39,254 nt of DNA from positions 1 to 39,254 of the forward strand of contig CALXDM010000015.1 in the NCBI GenBank assembly GCA_944387065.1. Reading direction: 5' to 3'. Origin of the DNA: an uncultured Oscillospiraceae bacterium. GTDB taxonomy: Bacteria > Bacillota > Clostridia > Oscillospirales > Oscillospiraceae. Positions 9,369 through 16,264 of the stretch are shown here, in pieces. The notes under the pieces are model-generated. The model made no database searches and was not told where the DNA came from. It saw nothing but the letters and a program-made list of their open reading frames with translations. A program made the translations under genes and the position numbers. Position 1 is the stretch's first letter. Every line of letters begins with the position of its first letter.

Positions 9369-9397
9369 ATTATACCTGAGAATCTTGCCCTTTGCAA
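9369..9397 (-). promoter_or_regulatory. Promoter of tRNA-Pro
   Basis: TTGCAA (9397-9392) and TATAAT (9374-9369) on the minus strand with a 17-nt spacer. Its -35 box lies within the spacer of the divergent trmB promoter, so polymerase binding at the two should be mutually exclusive. Confidence 0.8.
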
Positions 9398-9413
9398 GTC
9401 TTTATAGTATACT
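9385..9413 (+). promoter_or_regulatory. Promoter of trmB-GNAT
   Basis: TTGCCC (9385-9390), 17-nt spacer, TATACT (9408-9413), followed 32 nt later by the ATG. It overlaps the tRNA-Pro promoter on the other strand. Confidence 0.7.
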
Positions 9414-9445
9414 GAAGCCCAAGAGTTTTGCGAGGTGAGTAAGCC

Positions 9446-10615
9446 ATGCGGATGCGGAAGAAGAAAAACCTGGAGGCGCGCCTGGAGGCCTGTGGGGAGC
9501 TGTGGGTACGGGAGCCGGAGCGGCTGCGGGGGGGCTGGCGGTCCATCCGGCCCGGGACGGGACTGCTGCGGCTGGAGCTGGGGTGCGGCAAGGGCCGCTT
9601 TACTGCCCAGATCGCCGCCGCCCATCCCGACGATCTCTACGTGGCGGTGGAGCGGGTGCCTGACGCGATGGTGATCGCCATGGAGCGCTGCCGGGCGATG
9701 GGACTGGACAACGTGCGCTTCATTGACGGGGACGCCGCGGCGCTGGAGGACTATTTTGCCCCCGACGAGGTGGACCTGATCTACCTCAATTTCTGCGACC
9801 CCTGGCCCTCCCTCAAGCATGCCCGCCGCCGCCTGACCCATGAGCGTTTCCTGCGCGCCTACCGCAAGGTGCTCCGGGACGGGGGGCGCATCGAGTTTAA
9901 GACGGACAACCGGGACCTGTTCGAGTGGTCCCTGTTTCAGTTCCCAAAGGCGGGATATGAACTGTCCCAGGTCACCCGGGATCTTCATGCCGGCGGCGTG
10001 CAAGGGGTGATGACCGACTACGAGGAAAAATTCCACGCTCTTGGCGTGCCCATCTGCCGATGTGTGGGTTCCAAGGCGGCCCTGCCCGACATCCCCGTGC
10101 TGGATGGGCTGCGCCGCCGTCTGCCGGACTGGGAGATCCGGCAGGTGGAAGCGGGGGATCTGGCGGCGGTGCTGGCGCTGCTGCAAAGCGGGTCGGCGCC
10201 GGGCAGCCCCTTGCCAACTTTGGACAGCCTGCGGGCAGACCTGGCGGCCCTGCCCCCCCGCTGTGCCCCAGAACAGAAGCACGTTGTGGCCTTCTGGCGG
10301 GATGGGCGACCGGAGGCGATCCTGGACTGGGTGGAGGGATACCCTCGGGAGCAGACCCTGTGGGTGGGGCTGTTCCTGGTGGACGGAGTTTTGCGAAGGA
10401 AGGGGTTGGGCAAACGGCTGATGTCCGCCCTGCCTGGGGCGGCCCGGGACTGCGGGATGGAGCGGCTGCGATTGGCCTGCCGGAAGGACAACGAGGCGGG
10501 TCGATGCTTCTGGCTGTCCCTGGGGTACCGGGAACTGCGGGAAGGGCAGTCCGCCCAGGGCGAGTCGGTATGGGTCCTGGAGCGGCTGGCTGCCCGGGAC
10601 AAGGATGAGGCATAG
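9446..10615 (+). CDS. trmB: tRNA (guanine-N7)-methyltransferase fused to a GNAT acetyltransferase domain
   Basis: 389 aa, well beyond the roughly 210-240 aa of ordinary TrmB. Residues 1-211 are TrmB, which methylates G46 in the tRNA variable loop with SAM. Visible motifs are LELGCGKGRF (46-52, SAM site), AVERVPDAM, FCDPWP (about 117-121), RRRLTHERFL and FKTDN (151-155). From about residue 226 a second domain begins (WEIRQVEAGDLAAVLALL) with the acetyl-CoA loop RRKGLGKRL at about 316-324 and a late FWLSLGYRELREG strand, typical of GNAT. There is no frameshift or internal stop between the domains. ATG at 9446 has GAGGTGAG 7 nt upstream. The acetyl acceptor is unknown; a link to tRNA modification is only an inference from the fusion. 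Confidence 0.92.
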   Translation: MRMRKKKNLEARLEACGELWVREPERLRGGWRSIRPGTGLLRLELGCGKGRFTAQIAAAHPDDLYVAVERVPDAMVIAMERCRAMGLDNVRFIDGDAAALEDYFAPDEVDLIYLNFCDPWPSLKHARRRLTHERFLRAYRKVLRDGGRIEFKTDNRDLFEWSLFQFPKAGYELSQVTRDLHAGGVQGVMTDYEEKFHALGVPICRCVGSKAALPDIPVLDGLRRRLPDWEIRQVEAGDLAAVLALLQSGSAPGSPLPTLDSLRADLAALPPRCAPEQKHVVAFWRDGRPEAILDWVEGYPREQTLWVGLFLVDGVLRRKGLGKRLMSALPGAARDCGMERLRLACRKDNEAGRCFWLSLGYRELREGQSAQGESVWVLERLAARDKDEA

Positions 10616-10624
10616 TGAGGATAA

Positions 10625-10658
10625 GACCCAGCCCCCGGCAGATGCCGGTGGCTGGGTC
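10625..10658. terminator. Bidirectional terminator hairpin
   Basis: GACCCAGCC / GGCTGGGTC outer arms with CCGGC / GCCGG inner arms around AGAT. The T tracts are short on both strands (CCTTGCGTTT on plus, TTAT on minus). It would end trmB-GNAT on the plus strand and the candidate structured RNA on the minus strand. Confidence 0.65.
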
Positions 10659-10881
10659 CCTTGCGTTTAGGGGCAGCGCGTCGGGTAGCAGCGCCGCCTG
10701 GAGGCCCATCGAGAGCCATAGCAGGCGCTCAGCTGGGCTTCTCCCATTTCCCCCACCTGGCCGGTGGGGGCTATCAAAAGTTCCGATACCTGGCATTCGG
10801 TTCTGGAGATTAACACCTGGCCCCGCCGGTGTGGTATCCTGGAAGGGATCCAACTTCTGACCGGGGCCGGCGGTGGAGCTG
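10625..10881 (-). ncRNA. Candidate structured non-coding RNA (class unknown)
   Basis: No protein gene fits here, yet a perfectly spaced promoter (TTGACA-17-TATACT-like, 10915-10887) starts a minus-strand transcript near 10881 that ends at a strong hairpin. The first bases AGCAGC (10883-10878) pair with GCTGCT at 10692-10687, and CCGCC (10873-10869) with GGCGG (10698-10694), closing a core of about 197 nt. Inside are several good hairpins: GGCCCCG/CGGGGCC, AUCC/GGAU, CCGA/UCGG, CCCCCACC/GGTGGGGG and TGGG/CCCA. The size fits 6S RNA, but the multi-branched fold does not look like its single rod. I see no SRP, tmRNA or RNase P signature. A class such as raiA RNA cannot be excluded by eye. Confidence 0.55.
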
Positions 10882-10886
10882 CTATT

Positions 10887-10915
10887 AGTGTAGAGGACGG
10901 GGAGGGCGATGTCAA
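10887..10915 (-). promoter_or_regulatory. Promoter of the candidate structured RNA
   Basis: TTGACA at 10915-10910 and TACACT at 10892-10887, spacer exactly 17 nt. The predicted start near 10881 coincides with the beginning of the closing stem. Confidence 0.75.
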
Positions 10916-10921
10916 GGAAAG

Positions 10922-11076
10922 AGGCAAAAGAAAAGCCGCCCTTGCGGGCGGCACAACGAGGCCAAAAGCGGCTTCGGGAGATTTGGTCCGGAGGGCTCCG
11001 GCGGATGCCGGAGCGCCCCGGTCTTGAGAAAAGAGAGAGGGAGGATTTTGAGGTTTGTCTGGATGGTTTTCCTGAC
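10922..11076 (-). ncRNA. Candidate small RNA with CU-rich anti-Shine-Dalgarno tract
   Basis: Minus strand between the carboxypeptidase gene and the previous RNA. An extended -10 (TGGTATGAT, -10 at 11088-11083) predicts a start near 11076; no good -35 is seen. About 30-50 nt into the transcript lies an unpaired tract ATCCTCCCTCTCTC, complementary to GGAGG-type ribosome sites. It is followed by a CTCCGGC/GCCGGAG hairpin and a terminator, GCCGCCC gcaa GGGCGGC then TTTTCTTTT (10949-10922). No credible reading frame fits. Alternatively the terminator simply ends the carboxypeptidase transcript and this is its 3' UTR. Confidence 0.4.
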
Positions 11077-11184
11077 GCTGTCATCATACCAGAGCCGCGG
11101 GGGGCAATGTTGGACAATTTGAGAACCTTTTATGAAGTTTTTATGAATGTCCTTTGCCGTCCTGCCGGGGGCGGCAGAAGCGGG

Positions 11185-12570
11185 TCACCGCCGGCCCCGG
11201 CCCCGGTAGTTGGAGGGCCTGTGCCGGCTGCCGCCGGAGTAGCTGTACCGCCGCCGGTTTCTGCGCCGGCGGGGGCGGAGCAAGGCCAGGTAGAGCAAGA
11301 AGAGCACCAGCAGCACCAAGGCCAGGATGACGGGGATCCGGATCCACCAGTAGGACCAGTAGGTCTGCACCAGATGGATGGCGTACTGGAGGCCGGAGCG
11401 ACCCACCCCGTCCACGGCCACCATGGGCAAGGGGCCGTAGGTGATGCCGTTGTAAACCAGGGACACGCTGCCCAGCTCCTGCCCGGCGGCTATGGGGGCC
11501 TGGACGCTCTCGGGCAGGTCTATGACCAGCTCGGCCTGTTCCGGGTCGTAGTCGGTGGGCAGGGTGGCCTGGATGGAACCCGCTGGTCGGACCAGCACGA
11601 AGTCGGCCTCGTTGGACAGGGTGACGGGCAGCTCCCGCACCGCGTTGACGGTGTCCTCCCCCAGCAGGTCGGTGCGCTGGAAGTTGTCAAAGGCCCACTC
11701 CAGCAGCCGACGGCTCTCGTAGAAGGAGTAGTAGATGTAATTGCCCTGCTCGTCATAGCCGTCCTCGGTTCCCAGCACCACGCTGTAAAAGGTGCGCCCG
11801 CCGTCGTCCACCGCAGCCGCGGCCAGGCAGCGGCCCGCCTCCCCGGTGTAGCCGGTTTTGATGCCGATGGCCTTGTCATATGTATAGCCGATGACGTTCC
11901 AGTTGCTCAACAGCGCATTGGTGGAGTGCAGCACCCGCTCTTCTGACAGGTTGGTGGCCGGCAGGACATAGGTGTCGGTGGACACGATGGTGCGGAAAGT
12001 CTCGTACTCCATGGCGGCCTTGGCCATGAGGTAGATATCGTAAGCGGTGGTGTAGTGATCCTCGTCGTGCAGCCCGTGGGGATTGGTGAAGTGGGTGCCG
12101 CCCATGCCCAGCTCCTGGGCCTTGGCGTTCATCCGATCCACAAAGGCCTCCACGCTGCCCGCCACCGCCTCGGCCAGGATGTTGCACGCCTCGTTGGCCG
12201 AGGGCAGCAGGTCGCAGTAGAGCAGCTGCTCCACAGTGAGGATCTCGCCGGCCAGGATGCCTGCCGTGGAGCTGTTCTCCGGCAGGGCCACCGCCTCCTG
12301 AGAGGCTGTGACCGGGGTATCCAGGGCGAGCTGGCCGTCCTCCACCGCCTCCAGCACCACCAGGGAGGTCATGATCTTGGTGACAGAGGCGGGATACATC
12401 CGCTCATAGGCGTTGTGGGCGTAAAGCACCTGGTCGTGATCCCCGTCCACCACGATGGCCGCCCGGCAGTTGGGCTCCGGGTCGTCTAGGGCCAGGGCGG
12501 GGGCGGACAGGGACAGGGCCAGCAGCAGGGCCAAGGCCAGGGAAACGAGGTGAAGTCGAGATTTTTTCAT
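11185..12570 (-). CDS. D-alanyl-D-alanine carboxypeptidase (penicillin-binding protein, S11 family)
   Basis: 461-aa secreted, membrane-anchored enzyme that trims the terminal D-Ala of peptidoglycan stem peptides. A signal peptide (LALALLLALSLSAPALA, ending about residue 27) is followed by the catalytic domain with SVTK (62-65), SAN (124-126) and KTG (238-240), the three hallmark motifs in order. A C-terminal beta domain follows, then a membrane helix (about 405-430) and a very basic tail of Arg, Tyr and Ser repeats. ATG at 12570 follows GGGAG by 6 nt. The C-terminal helix places it among DacF-like clostridial proteins. It is transcribed away from the ComEA-like gene. Confidence 0.93.
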   Translation of the reverse strand: MKKSRLHLVSLALALLLALSLSAPALALDDPEPNCRAAIVVDGDHDQVLYAHNAYERMYPASVTKIMTSLVVLEAVEDGQLALDTPVTASQEAVALPENSSTAGILAGEILTVEQLLYCDLLPSANEACNILAEAVAGSVEAFVDRMNAKAQELGMGGTHFTNPHGLHDEDHYTTAYDIYLMAKAAMEYETFRTIVSTDTYVLPATNLSEERVLHSTNALLSNWNVIGYTYDKAIGIKTGYTGEAGRCLAAAAVDDGGRTFYSVVLGTEDGYDEQGNYIYYSFYESRRLLEWAFDNFQRTDLLGEDTVNAVRELPVTLSNEADFVLVRPAGSIQATLPTDYDPEQAELVIDLPESVQAPIAAGQELGSVSLVYNGITYGPLPMVAVDGVGRSGLQYAIHLVQTYWSYWWIRIPVILALVLLVLFLLYLALLRPRRRRNRRRYSYSGGSRHRPSNYRGRGRR

Positions 12571-12589
12571 AGGCATCTCCCGTAATCTA

Positions 12590-12598
12590 TGGTATAAT
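12590..12598 (+). promoter_or_regulatory. Extended -10 promoter of the ComEA/two-component operon
   Basis: TGGTATAAT at 12590-12598 on the plus strand. There is no convincing -35 box, but the TG extension can compensate. It lies about 95 nt before the chosen ComEA-like start, inside the leader of the divergent carboxypeptidase gene. Confidence 0.5.
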
Positions 12599-12664
12599 GT
12601 CCGCGACGTCTCATCCAAAGGCCGCCCCATCTGGGAACCGGGGCAGGCAGGGAGACATAACAAC

Positions 12665-12693
12665 AGTATACCAGAAAGGCGGGCTGGGCGCAA
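12665..12693 (-). promoter_or_regulatory. Probable promoter of the carboxypeptidase gene
   Basis: TTGCGC (12693-12688), 17-nt spacer, TATACT (12670-12665) on the minus strand with TGG just before the -10. It overlaps the start of the divergent ComEA-like gene. Confidence 0.55.
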
Positions 12694-13082
12694 TGGGGGA
12701 AAATGGACCGGGCGGGCACAGGGGCGGAGGGCTTTGGCGGGCTTGGGCCGCCCTGGTGACGGGCCTGGCGCTGTGCGCCATGGCCGCCTGTTTCGCCGTG
12801 GGCCAGATGGCGCCCGCGCCCCTGGCCGCGCTGCCCACCGCTCCGCCTTCTCCTGCCCAGACGGCCGGGGTGGATCTGGTGGATCTGAACACCGCGGGGC
12901 TGGAGCAGTTGGACGCCCTGCCCGGCATCGGTCCGGTCCGTGCCCAGGCCATCCTGGACTACCGGGCCGAGCACGGGCCTTTCCGCTACCCCGAGCAGCT
13001 GCTGGATGTGCCGGGCATTGGGGAGGGGATCTTGGAGGAGCTGCTGGATCTGGTGTGGGCGGGGGAGGGCAGCGCCCCCTGA
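12693..13082 (+). CDS. ComEA-like helix-hairpin-helix protein
   Basis: 129 aa with an N-terminal membrane helix (about 15-38, WAALVTGLALCAMAACF), a Pro/Ala-rich linker and a C-terminal double helix-hairpin-helix DNA-binding domain: DLNTAGLEQLDALPGIGP, then RYPEQLLDVPGIGEG. This is the ComEA/T2SS-K type fold, which binds double-stranded DNA outside the membrane in competent bacteria. The start is uncertain. An upstream ATG at 12597 overlaps the likely promoter, so I prefer ATG at 12693, although its ribosome site is weak. It lies 40 nt before the response regulator, probably in one transcript. There are no other competence genes nearby, so competence itself is unproven. Confidence 0.8.
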   Translation: MGENGPGGHRGGGLWRAWAALVTGLALCAMAACFAVGQMAPAPLAALPTAPPSPAQTAGVDLVDLNTAGLEQLDALPGIGPVRAQAILDYRAEHGPFRYPEQLLDVPGIGEGILEELLDLVWAGEGSAP

Positions 13083-13122
13083 CCGGGGCAGGCAGCCTGC
13101 CGGAGCGCGTATGGAGGGGAAT

Positions 13123-13812
13123 ATGCCGAACATTTTAGTGGTAGATGACGAGAGCGTAATGGTCAAGGGGATCAAGTTCAACCTGGAGAACGAGGGCTAT
13201 CAGGTGGAGACGGGGTACGATGGCCAGGAGGCGGTGGATAAGGCCCGCACGGGGCGGTTCGACCTGATCCTGCTGGATCTGATGATGCCCAAGATCGACG
13301 GGCTGCAGGCCTGCATGAAGATCCGGGAGTTCTCCAACGTGCCCATCCTCATGCTCACCGCCCGGGGGGAGGATGCGGACAAGATCATCGGCTTTGAGTG
13401 CGGGGCGGACGACTACATCACCAAGCCCTTCAACATCCTGGAGCTGAAGGCCCGCATCCGGGCCCTGCTGCGCCGGGCCGGCCAGACGGCCCAGCAGGGG
13501 CGGGCGGCCACCCGGCTGGAGCGGGGAGTCATCGCCATCGACACCGCCGAGCGGGCGGCCTGGCGGGATGGGCACAGCGTGGAGCTGACCGCCAAGGAGT
13601 TTGACCTGATCGAGCTGCTGATGCGAAACCCCGGCCGGGTGTACAGCCGGGAGAACCTGCTCAACCTGGTGTGGGGCTACGAATACATCGGGGAGCTGCG
13701 CACGGTGGACGTGCACATCCGGCGCCTGCGGGAGAAGCTGGAGCCCGACCCGGGCAACCCGGAATATATCCTCACCAAATGGGGGGTGGGGTACTATCTG
13801 AGCAACCCGTAA
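13123..13812 (+). CDS. OmpR/PhoB-type response regulator
   Basis: 229 aa: a receiver domain (1-117) with acidic pocket DD (8-9), phospho-acceptor Asp52 in LLDLMMPKIDG, Thr79 and Lys101 in YITKPF, then a winged-helix DNA-binding domain (about 130-229) with LTAKEFDLIELL and VDVHIRRLREKLE. It resembles WalR/PhoP of Firmicutes. ATG at 13123 has GGAGGGG just upstream; upstream in-frame starts run through the ComEA-like gene and are rejected. The next gene is its kinase, 41 nt away. Targets cannot be read from this window; cell-envelope control is a reasonable guess from the carboxypeptidase and GerMN neighbours. Confidence 0.94.
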   Translation: MPNILVVDDESVMVKGIKFNLENEGYQVETGYDGQEAVDKARTGRFDLILLDLMMPKIDGLQACMKIREFSNVPILMLTARGEDADKIIGFECGADDYITKPFNILELKARIRALLRRAGQTAQQGRAATRLERGVIAIDTAERAAWRDGHSVELTAKEFDLIELLMRNPGRVYSRENLLNLVWGYEYIGELRTVDVHIRRLREKLEPDPGNPEYILTKWGVGYYLSNP

Positions 13813-13853
13813 GGGGCTTTCCGCGGCAGCGCGGCATGAGGGAGGTGTGAGGG

Positions 13854-15323
13854 ATGGAGCGGTCGCAACGGGAACGCCAGCGCATGGAGCGCCGGCAGGG
13901 CCGGGTGCCCTTTCTGCGCTCCATCCAGGCCAAGTACGCCCTGACCTATCTGTTGGTGGTGGCCGTCATCGTGCTGGTGATGAACACCTATCCGCTGCTT
14001 ATGGCTCAGAACATGGTCTTTTCCTCCAAGGAGAACACCCTGAAGCGCCAGGCCCTCACCATCGGCAGCGCCCTGGCGGTGTCCGAGAGCCTGAGCGTGG
14101 AAGGGGTGGAGCAGGCCATGGCCCTGTTGGAGGATCTCCAAGTCACCCGGGTGCTGGTGACGGACGGGTCAGGGCTTATCCTCTATGACAGCTCCACCCT
14201 GGAGGACCGCAGCGGCAGCTACGCCCTCATGGGCGAGGTGGTGGCCGCGCTGGGGGGGCAGGACGTGTTCCGCTCCGAGTACCGTCAGGGGGCCTTTCGC
14301 TCCCGGGCGGCGGCGCCGGTAGTCTACCGGGGGGTGACCCTGGGGGCAGTCTATCTCTACGAGTACGACACCGAGCAGGGGCAGGTGCTGCGCTCCATCC
14401 AGGGGGGACTGGGCTATATCTCCGCGGTGATCTGCGTGGTTGCTCTGGTGGTGGTGCTGGTGCTGGCCAAGGCCCTGACCCGGAACACCGCCCTGCTGCT
14501 GGGGGCCATCCGCCGGGTGCGGGAGGGGGAGTACAGCCACCGGGTAGAGGCCCGGGGCCAGGATGAGATGGCCCAGCTGGCCACCGAGTTCAACCAGCTC
14601 ACCGACCGCTTGCAGACCACCGAGGAGGTGCGCCGGCGCTTTGTCTCCGACGCCTCCCACGAGCTGAAGACCCCCCTGGCCTCCATCCGGCTGCTCACCG
14701 ACTCCATCCTGCAAAATCCCAACGCGGAGCTGAACACGGTGCGGGAGTTCGTAGCCGATATCGGCCGGGAGGCCGACCGGTTGACCCGCATCAGCGAGCG
14801 GCTGCTCACCCTCACCCGGCTGGACGCCGACCAGGAGCGGGCGCAGGAGCCGGTGGAGCTGGGGCCGGTGGTGGAGCGGGTGGCCCATATGCTCCGGCCC
14901 CTGGCTCAGTCCGTGGAGGTGGAACTGTCCTGCCGGCTGGAGCCGGCCTGCGCCCTGCTGGCCACCCAGGACGACCTGTACCAGGTGGCCTTCAACCTGA
15001 TGGAGAACGCCATCAAGTACAACCAGCCAGGGGGACGGGTGGAGGTGACGGCGTGCCACGAGGACGACCAGGTGTGCCTCATCGTGGAGGATACCGGCGT
15101 GGGCATCCCCGAAGAGGATATGCCCAAGATCTTTGACCGCTTCTACCGAGTGGATAAGGCCCGCAGCCGGGCCGCGGGAGGCACGGGGCTGGGCCTATCC
15201 ATCGCCCGGGATACCGCCAGGCTGCACCGGGGGGACATCACGGTTCAGGCCGGCCCCGGCGGCCAGGGCGCCCGGTTTGAGGCCCGCTTCCCCGCCCTGA
15301 CCCAGGAGGTGAGCCAGACATGA
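13854..15323 (+). CDS. Sensor histidine kinase (WalK/PhoR-like)
   Basis: 489-aa membrane kinase partner of the preceding regulator. TM1 is about 30-50, an extracellular sensor region 51-186 follows, TM2 is about 187-206 and a HAMP segment spans about 207-259. The dimerisation domain has His269 in SDASHELKTPLASIRLL. The ATPase domain shows the N box (LMENAIKYNQPGG), G1 (VEDTGVGIPEED), F box (IFDRFYRVDKARSR) and G2 (GGTGLGLSIA). The start has GGAGGTG upstream. The stop overlaps the next start in an ATGA, so the GerMN lipoprotein is translationally coupled to this kinase. The signal sensed is unknown. Confidence 0.95.
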   Translation: MERSQRERQRMERRQGRVPFLRSIQAKYALTYLLVVAVIVLVMNTYPLLMAQNMVFSSKENTLKRQALTIGSALAVSESLSVEGVEQAMALLEDLQVTRVLVTDGSGLILYDSSTLEDRSGSYALMGEVVAALGGQDVFRSEYRQGAFRSRAAAPVVYRGVTLGAVYLYEYDTEQGQVLRSIQGGLGYISAVICVVALVVVLVLAKALTRNTALLLGAIRRVREGEYSHRVEARGQDEMAQLATEFNQLTDRLQTTEEVRRRFVSDASHELKTPLASIRLLTDSILQNPNAELNTVREFVADIGREADRLTRISERLLTLTRLDADQERAQEPVELGPVVERVAHMLRPLAQSVEVELSCRLEPACALLATQDDLYQVAFNLMENAIKYNQPGGRVEVTACHEDDQVCLIVEDTGVGIPEEDMPKIFDRFYRVDKARSRAAGGTGLGLSIARDTARLHRGDITVQAGPGGQGARFEARFPALTQEVSQT

Positions 15324-16207
15324 GCAAACGGGTGTGCTTACTGCTGTGGGCCGTGGCGCTGCTGCTGGCCCCTGGCTGCGCCCCGGTTGGGGCGGCGGGG
15401 GAGGAGCTGGCGCTGTGGTTTGCCGTGGATCAATCCCAGCAGGGGATGTCCTCCGCCCTGGCTACCCAGCCCTATGAGGGGGAGGGGACCGTCCCTGACC
15501 TGGTGCAGGCCCTGCTGGACGGGCCGGAGCCGGGGGAGGGACTGATCAACGCCATCCCCGCCGGCACGCGGCTGTTGGACTGGCGGGTGGAGGGGACGGT
15601 GGCCTATGTGGACCTGTCCCAGCCCTATGGGGACCTGACGGGGATGGCGCTGACCCTGGCCGACTATTGCCTGGCCCTTACCCTCACCCAGCTGGAGGGG
15701 GTGGAGCAGGTGTCCATCACCGCCAACGGAAGCCCGCCCCCCGATCGGACAGGGCGGCTGTTCTCCGCCGACGACGTGGTATTCTCCGGGGTGGAGGAGG
15801 AGCCGGTGGAGCTGTCCGCCGCGCTGTACTTCCGCCGGGCGGGCACCCAGGAGCTGGGCTATGAGCTGCGGGTGTTTCTGCTCACCGAGCATGACGACCC
15901 CGCCCTGGCGGTGCTGGAGGCGCTGCTGGGCGGGCCCCAGGACGAGGGGCTGGAGCCGGTGCTGCCCCAGGGGGTGGAGGTGCGCTCGGCCCGGGTGGAG
16001 AACGGCGTTTGCCGGGTGGATCTCTCCAACCGGCTGCTGGAGCGGATCCCCGCCGGCCAGGGAGAGCAGGAGCTGGTGATCGATTCCATCGTCAACACCC
16101 TGTGTAGCCTGGATACCGTGGACGGGGTGCAGTTGCTGGTGGAGGGCACTGTTTTAGAAGAATATGGAAGCCTACGTCTGGATGGGCCTCAGTCCCAGCC
16201 GGCGTGA
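15320..16207 (+). CDS. GerMN-domain lipoprotein
   Basis: 295 aa. A short signal sequence ends in a lipobox (LLLAPGC, Cys about 20), so it should be anchored outside the membrane. Two GerMN domains follow, about 30-150 and 165-285. Each carries the 'LLDGPEPGEGLINAIPAGT ... VAYVDLS' pattern, repeated as 'LLGGPQDEGLEPVLPQGV ... VCRVDLS'. GerMN occurs in GerM, needed for sporulation and germination in Bacillus, and in LpqB of Actinobacteria, which partners the MtrAB two-component system. The ATGA overlap with the kinase makes an LpqB-like accessory role attractive, but that is inference. Confidence 0.88.
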   Translation: MSKRVCLLLWAVALLLAPGCAPVGAAGEELALWFAVDQSQQGMSSALATQPYEGEGTVPDLVQALLDGPEPGEGLINAIPAGTRLLDWRVEGTVAYVDLSQPYGDLTGMALTLADYCLALTLTQLEGVEQVSITANGSPPPDRTGRLFSADDVVFSGVEEEPVELSAALYFRRAGTQELGYELRVFLLTEHDDPALAVLEALLGGPQDEGLEPVLPQGVEVRSARVENGVCRVDLSNRLLERIPAGQGEQELVIDSIVNTLCSLDTVDGVQLLVEGTVLEEYGSLRLDGPQSQPA

Positions 16208-16264
16208 CCACCCGATCAGATAGCCCCTTCGGGGCGATCACACAAGCAGAAAGGATGAGCCAAT

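Noticed and set aside
10687..10883. 6S RNA as a firm call for the structured RNA
   Set aside because: Size and closing stem fit, but several internal hairpins break the single-rod shape with a central bubble that defines 6S.
10909..11946. 345-aa plus-strand frame through the small RNA region
   Set aside because: Runs antisense to the carboxypeptidase and through the RNA candidates; compositionally biased and without family features.
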